11,922 bases of DNA from Pleionea sp041589565 (lineage in GTDB: Bacteria > Pseudomonadota > Gammaproteobacteria > Enterobacterales > Kangiellaceae), in the NCBI GenBank assembly GCA_041589565.1, contig JBFHVL010000099.1, positions 1 to 11,922 on the forward strand, read 5' to 3'. This document shows, in pieces, positions 7,723 to 11,922 of this stretch. The translations under genes were made by a program, and so were the position numbers. Each line of letters begins with the position of its first letter. Positions within the stretch are counted from its first letter, which is position 1. The notes beneath the pieces were generated by a model, which was not told the DNA's origin, searched no databases, and was given only the letters and a program-made list of their open reading frames with translations.

Positions 7723-7726
7723 AGGA
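7723..7726 (+). promoter_or_regulatory. Ribosome binding site supporting the GTG start at 7733
   Basis: AGGA lies 6 nt before GTG at 7733-7735, the ideal distance. The first ATG codons in this frame are far inside the conserved part of the protein, so this site supports the GTG start. Confidence 0.6.
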
Positions 7727-7732
7727 TAAGTA

Positions 7733-9523
7733 GTGAATTTAACTCCTGATTTTCCAAATAGCGCTTATCTGGAAAATGGCGTGAAACGCCAGATTTTTTG
7801 GATATCATCCAATCAAGATCCTCTCTATGCATGCTTGCACCTTCCTCGTGATGCGGCGTATCAGGCGCATGCAGTTGTAATTTGTAATCCGTTCGGTCAT
7901 GAGTATGCCCACGCTCACCGTACCTTAAAAACTTTAGCTGATTTTCTTGCCGTCAAAGGTATCCCAACTTTGAGATTTGACTATTGTGGTAGCGGCGACT
8001 CTGCTGGCAACATGTTACAAGAGAATTTATTTGAACATGCATTGCAGGACATTCATTCGGTAATTTGCTTTTTAAAACAAGCGTTAAATATTCACACCAT
8101 AACGCTAGTTGGCTTGCGATTAGGTGCAACATTGGCCGCTTGCTATGCAGAGAAATTTCCGGTGAATAATCTAGTGCTATGGGCTCCATGCAGTAGAGGG
8201 AAAGCGTATGTACGAGAACTAAAAGCGCTAGAAAAGCTCGCTAGTTTTGACAGTGATACGGATAAGGATTTTATTGAAAGTGCCGGATTCATAATGAGTG
8301 TCGATTTTGCTCATCAGTTATCACAGGTAAATCTTGCTTCACTCCAAATGCAGTGTAAACGTATGCTATTGGTGAAGCGAGATGATATGGATGATACTGA
8401 AAAACTCGAGTCTCAATTAAAAGTGAATCACGAGCTGTGCTATTCAAGTATCGAAATGCAAGGCTATCTATCGATGATGGCTGAACCTCATGAGAATGAA
8501 GTTCCTATTACAACTCTGGTCAATCTAGCTGAATGGATAGCGCAGGAACAACCAATCAGTATGCAAGACAAACCTAGATTGGACTTGAACGTACAAATTG
8601 CTTTTGAGGGATACTATGAGCGTATGATTCAAGTAGGAGACCAGCAGCTTCAAGGGATAGTCTCGATTCCAACCCAGTATTTAGAGTCTAATGTAAAGAA
8701 ACGATGTGTGATTCTGGCAAACTCGGGTAGCGTTCACCATGTCGGACCTAATCGGTTCTATACGCAGTTTGCGCGACGCCTGGCACAGCAAGGAACAATG
8801 GTGATCCGATTTGATATGCGGAATCTTGGTGACAGTTCATTTTATGGTTGTATTGATGAAAACAAACCTTATCCCGCAGCATCAAGCGACGATATTGTTC
8901 GAGTGGTGCAATATGCGAAGCAAGAGTTAAACGCTGAGCACATTACGATTGCCGGATTATGCAGTGGGGGGCACAATGTATTTCATACTGCGCTTGAGTC
9001 ACATGATGTCAGCGATATTGATGAAGTCATTATGATAAATCCTTTGGCATTTTATCGACGTCCATCAAGAGTCGTTGATGACTCTCGCAATCAGGCCTTT
9101 GCACGTGATGTTTCTCAATACCGAAAAAGTGTGTTTTCAGCCAAAAAATGGAAAAAATTTATAACGGGGAAAGTGAGTCTCGGTTATGTATTTAAATTTT
9201 TAGCCAAAGGATTTTCCGGAATCATAAAACTAATTGCTATTCGACTACTGAAGCTGTTTGGATTGCGTACCGTCACGCAATTAGGTCAGGATTTACTGCG
9301 CTTTAAAACTATGTCGATTCCATTAACGTTTATTATTGCCGATCAGGATCCGGGAAAAGCATTACTGGAACAACACGGAAGAGATACCGTAAAACAACTT
9401 ATTCGCAGTCAAGTAATTTCCATATATGAAGTACCGAGAGCGGATCATACCTTCACCACTCAAGCCAGCCGTGACCGATTTTTTCAATGTTTTAAAGACT
9501 ACTATTTTAGGGATAAAGTATGA
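7733..9523 (+). CDS. Double alpha/beta-hydrolase protein resembling fused exosortase-A hydrolases 2 and 1 (596 aa)
   Basis: Two alpha/beta-hydrolase domains in one chain. The N-terminal half (about 15-272) has the CNPFGHEYAHAHR oxyanion region (51-63), RFDYCGSGDS (81-90) and a nucleophile elbow GLRLG (127-131) with Arg129 instead of Ser. The C-terminal half (about 285-596) has RFDMRNLGDSS (359-369), an elbow GLCSG (408-412) with Cys410 in the nucleophile place, Asp537 or Asp539 in IADQD, and His572 in RADHTF. From family knowledge, GLRLGA fits exosortase-A-system hydrolase 2 and a GLC-type elbow fits hydrolase 1, usually separate genes, so this reads as a fusion. Likely role: hydrolysis or transfer of an ester or thioester during glycan or carrier-bound assembly, with only the second domain clearly catalytic. 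GTG start; 30 bp after the GH2 gene; overlaps the sulfotransferase gene by 4 bp. Confidence 0.85.
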   Translation: MNLTPDFPNSAYLENGVKRQIFWISSNQDPLYACLHLPRDAAYQAHAVVICNPFGHEYAHAHRTLKTLADFLAVKGIPTLRFDYCGSGDSAGNMLQENLFEHALQDIHSVICFLKQALNIHTITLVGLRLGATLAACYAEKFPVNNLVLWAPCSRGKAYVRELKALEKLASFDSDTDKDFIESAGFIMSVDFAHQLSQVNLASLQMQCKRMLLVKRDDMDDTEKLESQLKVNHELCYSSIEMQGYLSMMAEPHENEVPITTLVNLAEWIAQEQPISMQDKPRLDLNVQIAFEGYYERMIQVGDQQLQGIVSIPTQYLESNVKKRCVILANSGSVHHVGPNRFYTQFARRLAQQGTMVIRFDMRNLGDSSFYGCIDENKPYPAASSDDIVRVVQYAKQELNAEHITIAGLCSGGHNVFHTALESHDVSDIDEVIMINPLAFYRRPSRVVDDSRNQAFARDVSQYRKSVFSAKKWKKFITGKVSLGYVFKFLAKGFSGIIKLIAIRLLKLFGLRTVTQLGQDLLRFKTMSIPLTFIIADQDPGKALLEQHGRDTVKQLIRSQVISIYEVPRADHTFTTQASRDRFFQCFKDYYFRDKV

Positions 9524-10383
9524 GGCCCCACGAGCATTACAGTGAATTAGATAACGATATTAAGAATAAGATCAAATACATGATCCCTGACTCAATTCGT
9601 AATTTGATCCAGCCACGTCAATTTCAGTGTTTTTGCATCGGTACACCAAAATCCGGTACAACCTCAGTTGCGGGTCTATTCGATAAACATTTTCGTTCGT
9701 CGCATGAACCTGAGCGGCGCTCAATTATTTTCTTTATGAACGATCATTATCATGGAAAGTATTCTGATGATGAATATGTCGAGTGGCTTAAAAAACGCGA
9801 TCGTCGTGTCTGGCTGGATATGGAATCCAATTGTTTTTTAGGTTATCGCATGGATTTACTCTATCGTGCATTTCCTGATGCGAAATACATTCTTTCTGTA
9901 AGAGAGCCATTGTCTTGGTTAGACTCCATGCTTAATCACACGATTAATTATTCACCTGCCAGTGAAGATGTAATTGCTTTATGGCATAGAATTTATTTTA
10001 AGCCCGAGCAATACCCTCATCAGACGATTGAACAGCCTTTAAAGGATGCTGGTGTATATTCAGTAGAAGCCTACCTGCGCTATTGGTCCGATTCAATTAA
10101 ATCTGTATTAAATACTATCCCTGAATCACAGCTTTTAATTGTAAAAACCCATGAATTTAAAGATCGTACTTTAGATATAGCTCAATTTCTAGGAGTCGAC
10201 CCTATAAAAATTGACTTGACTTCGGGACACCTGAATAAAGCGCCTCAGAAATATGATTTTCTAAAATTATTACCGCCGGATTTCATTACCGAGCAACTCA
10301 GCAAGTTTTCAGCTGAAACTTGTGAAAAAGTCAACATCGATTTTTCTCGGATTACGCGCAAAGTAAGTGAAATGGCACGATGA
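9520..10383 (+). CDS. PAPS-dependent sulfotransferase (287 aa)
   Basis: A cytosolic-type sulfotransferase. The PAPS 5'-phosphosulfate loop is GTPKSGTTS (41-49), with Lys44 and the Ser/Thr residues that bind phosphate. The 3'-phosphate site is SVREPLSWLDSML (126-138), with Arg128 and Ser132 in the expected spacing. His62/Glu63 follow the loop helix and are candidates for the catalytic base. The length suits bacterial carbohydrate or small-molecule sulfotransferases. It should transfer sulfate from PAPS to a hydroxyl or amino group on the product; the acceptor cannot be read from sequence. The start overlaps the hydrolase stop (ATGA at 9520-9523), with AGGGA (9509-9513) 6 nt upstream, so translation is probably coupled to the hydrolase gene. 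No PAPS-synthesis genes are in the window. Confidence 0.9.
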   Translation: MRPHEHYSELDNDIKNKIKYMIPDSIRNLIQPRQFQCFCIGTPKSGTTSVAGLFDKHFRSSHEPERRSIIFFMNDHYHGKYSDDEYVEWLKKRDRRVWLDMESNCFLGYRMDLLYRAFPDAKYILSVREPLSWLDSMLNHTINYSPASEDVIALWHRIYFKPEQYPHQTIEQPLKDAGVYSVEAYLRYWSDSIKSVLNTIPESQLLIVKTHEFKDRTLDIAQFLGVDPIKIDLTSGHLNKAPQKYDFLKLLPPDFITEQLSKFSAETCEKVNIDFSRITRKVSEMAR

Positions 10384-10439
10384 CGTAGCGAGGACTGAAT
10401 TATTCCTTAGCATTAAATAAACGTACGCGTGGTACAGAC

Positions 10440-11228
10440 ATGATTTCTAAGAACAAGGCACCAACAGGTTCGCTTACCAACTCTGAAGATTGGTCTGAGT
10501 ACTATGCCAAACGAGATTTAGCATCATTAGAACAGTTATCTAAAAGAGAGACATTGTTAGATGAGTTCTTTAATCAGCATAAAGGTAGCATTTTTGAGCT
10601 AGGTTGTGGTCAAAGTGCTGTCTTAGCTAAAGCGTCACAACAAGGCTGGAAAGTCGGTGGCATTGACTTTAATGCTAAAGCAATTGAGGTGTTAAAGGTT
10701 TTCGTCGCCCAACAAAATGGTGATATTGACGACTTAGTTGTTGGTGATGTATTCGAGTATTCAACGAAAGTTTTTAGTGAGCGATTTGATTTATTAGGTT
10801 CCTACGGTTTTTTAGAGCACTTTACTAATCCGGGAGATATCCTAAAGCGATGGGTCGAAGTGATAAAACCCGGTGGTATGGTCGTCACAACAATCCCTAA
10901 TCTTTTTTCAATTAACGGGAAAATTTTTAAAAAATTTGATCCAGAGTTTTGGGAACAACATGTAGCCTACACTGCCGAAGATGTTCATGAGATGCATTTA
11001 AATGCAGGGCTAGAGCCTGTGACTTTAGCCCGATACGATGGTAAATTTGATATTCATACTCTTATTCCCTGGGATAAGATCAGTACAAAAATTGCAAAGC
11101 CAATTATTTTTAAGCTGGTGAAATATATATCGTTTTATTTAATTCATCACCCATTAAGATTTATCACTCCGAATAAAAACAGTCGCCTATTTAATCGCCG
11201 TATTATTGGCATTTATCGAAAGCCCTAG
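10440..11228 (+). CDS. Class I SAM-dependent methyltransferase (262 aa)
   Basis: A Rossmann-fold methyltransferase of the UbiG/Methyltransf_11/23 type. SAM-binding motif I is IFELGCGQ (51-58), the acidic ribose-binding residue is Asp76 in GGIDFN, GDVFEY (102-107) lies near the adenine, SYGFLEHF (121-128) is the motif IV region, and VIKPGGMVV (141-149) precedes strand 5. Residues 150-210 probably form the acceptor site. The C-terminal part (about 218-262) is hydrophobic and basic, which may mean contact with a lipid-linked or membrane substrate (inference). It probably O- or N-methylates the pathway product. It starts 56 bp after the sulfotransferase gene with only a weak ribosome site (GTGG) before ATG. 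The gene is clearly more AT-rich than the genes at the operon's start: the 60-base blocks at 11101 and 11161 have 14 and 21 G+C. Confidence 0.88.
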   Translation: MISKNKAPTGSLTNSEDWSEYYAKRDLASLEQLSKRETLLDEFFNQHKGSIFELGCGQSAVLAKASQQGWKVGGIDFNAKAIEVLKVFVAQQNGDIDDLVVGDVFEYSTKVFSERFDLLGSYGFLEHFTNPGDILKRWVEVIKPGGMVVTTIPNLFSINGKIFKKFDPEFWEQHVAYTAEDVHEMHLNAGLEPVTLARYDGKFDIHTLIPWDKISTKIAKPIIFKLVKYISFYLIHHPLRFITPNKNSRLFNRRIIGIYRKP

Positions 11229-11245
11229 ACTCGTATTGAATCTAG
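11225..11245. terminator. Weak stem-loop between convergent genes
   Basis: CTAGA (11225-11229) pairs with TCTAG (11241-11245). After one C/A mismatch, TC pairs with GA around a five-base GTATT loop. It overlaps the methyltransferase stop codon and lies in the 27-bp gap between two convergent genes, the expected place for a shared terminator. Neither strand has a proper T-run after the stem, so intrinsic termination would be weak. Confidence 0.22.
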
Positions 11246-11255
11246 TATCAAAAAG

Positions 11256-11922
11256 TCATGAGTGAAATTTATCCTTAAAACGTAAAATGGGATGTTCAAA
11301 TATCTTCCAGGAAAATTGTGCCATTACAAAAGTTATTAAGACAAGCGCGAGGTAGTGGAAGAGGACTATTGCTAGTCCTTTGTGTGCACTGTATTGGGTA
11401 AAATCAATTTGCCAGTGATTAATCCAAACAACCGTTAGAGGTAGATGAAATAAATACATGGCATAACTTACCTTGCCAATGGATTTAATAGGCCAAATCT
11501 CCAGAAGTTTTATATTCCAGAGTTGTTCCTTTGAATAACTGACATATACTACCAGAGCCCCAAACACCAAAGCTATGGTGGTTTGATTAAACATGCCAAT
11601 ACCCGGATAAACTGAAGCAAAATTAGACAGTAGCGCAATTTGAACCAGAATAGCTAAGCTGCCCAAAATCAAAACAAAGTTGGCGACTCGCTTCATTAGA
11701 GGTTCCTTTTCGCTACCAACATAAAGTGCAATTAATGAGCCTATGGCAATCGCATCCCAACGAGCGAAAGTGAAATTATACGCAGCCGACTTACCTATAT
11801 TTTCAATATCAAAATAAATCGGCATGTAGTGGAATAGTGAAATACGTATTAGAGGTGCCGAAATAATCATAAACAAGCATACATATTTTAGGTATTCTCG
11901 CTTCACCAGTAAAACCATTAAA
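11256..11922 (-). CDS. Membrane acyltransferase of OafA/YrhL (Acyl_transf_3) type, C-terminal part (5' end outside window)
   Basis: The frame stays open to the right edge. The first ATG in view (11916-11918) is preceded by an in-frame Leu codon, so the true start lies beyond the window. At least 221 residues are visible of a family usually about 350-400 long. It is very hydrophobic, with about six membrane segments counted from that ATG: near 11-31, 53-65, 76-98, 106-128, 145-165 and 183-207. GKVSYAMYLFHLPLTVVW (147-164) is the C-terminal landmark of O-acyltransferases acting at the inner membrane on surface glycans, lipids or antibiotics. The N-terminal catalytic His and Arg region is not in view. 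It converges on the methyltransferase gene with a 27-bp gap, so it is a separate transcript, but its role suits the same decorated-glycan pathway. Confidence 0.87.
   Translation of the reverse strand, partial: LMVLLVKREYLKYVCLFMIISAPLIRISLFHYMPIYFDIENIGKSAAYNFTFARWDAIAIGSLIALYVGSEKEPLMKRVANFVLILGSLAILVQIALLSNFASVYPGIGMFNQTTIALVFGALVVYVSYSKEQLWNIKLLEIWPIKSIGKVSYAMYLFHLPLTVVWINHWQIDFTQYSAHKGLAIVLFHYLALVLITFVMAQFSWKIFEHPILRFKDKFHS

Noticed and set aside
7699..7749. Short 16-codon frame whose ATG overlaps the GH2 stop (ATGA at 7699-7702)
   Set aside because: Too short to call, out of frame with the hydrolase, and without a ribosome site of its own; the GTG at 7733 has a good one. A role in translational coupling cannot be excluded.
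7611..8189. Minus-strand frames at 7611-7832 and 7953-8189
   Set aside because: They are antisense to the hydrolase gene start and first domain, with no motif support.
1..11922. tRNA, rRNA, CRISPR arrays, insertion sequences, attachment sites
   Set aside because: No cloverleaf-like sequence, spaced repeats, transposase motifs or flanking inverted repeats were seen on either strand.

Overview
The window looks like an accessory biosynthetic locus from a Gram-negative bacterium, most likely a marine-type gammaproteobacterium. This placement is inferred from moderate-to-low GC, clear Shine-Dalgarno sites, tight gene packing and protein families; no RNA or housekeeping gene is present to fix it. 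All lengths, motif positions and residue alignments below were read by hand, without database searches.

Layout. Positions 1-2328 (minus strand) are one uninterrupted reading frame running off the left edge: the N-terminal 776 residues of an NRPS-like protein with a degenerate condensation-type stub, a full adenylation domain and the first residues of an apparent carrier domain. A 363-bp divergent intergenic region (2329-2691) separates it from a plus-strand run of seven genes: a stand-alone acyl carrier protein, an acyl-CoA dehydrogenase-like flavoprotein, a DUF1839 protein, a GH2 beta-mannosidase-like protein, a double alpha/beta-hydrolase protein, a PAPS-dependent sulfotransferase and a SAM methyltransferase. 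They have small gaps or a 4-bp overlap and probably form one or two transcripts. The right end (11256-11922, minus strand, convergent) is the C-terminal part of a membrane acyltransferase of the OafA/YrhL (Acyl_transf_3) type.

How the genes may work together (inference). The first four plus-strand genes look like a conserved module: an acyl or aminoacyl group is carried on the ACP, may be modified by the flavoprotein, and may be moved to an acceptor by the DUF1839 protein, which has a Cys/His arrangement like BtrH/papain-fold acyltransferases. The GH2 protein suggests that the acceptor or product is a sugar. The double hydrolase resembles exosortase-A-system hydrolases 2 and 1 joined together. 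Sulfotransferase, methyltransferase and membrane acyltransferase are typical decorating enzymes of surface glycans or glycolipids. The best overall guess is a carrier-protein-dependent pathway adding an unusual acyl or aminoacyl group to a sulfated, methylated glycoconjugate or small molecule.

Most unusual: four of the core enzymes seem to depart from textbook catalytic residues. The adenylation domain has Ser where amino-acid-activating domains have Asp, the flavoprotein lacks Glu at both usual base positions, the GH2 acid/base Glu appears to be Asp, and the two hydrolase elbows carry Arg and Cys instead of Ser.
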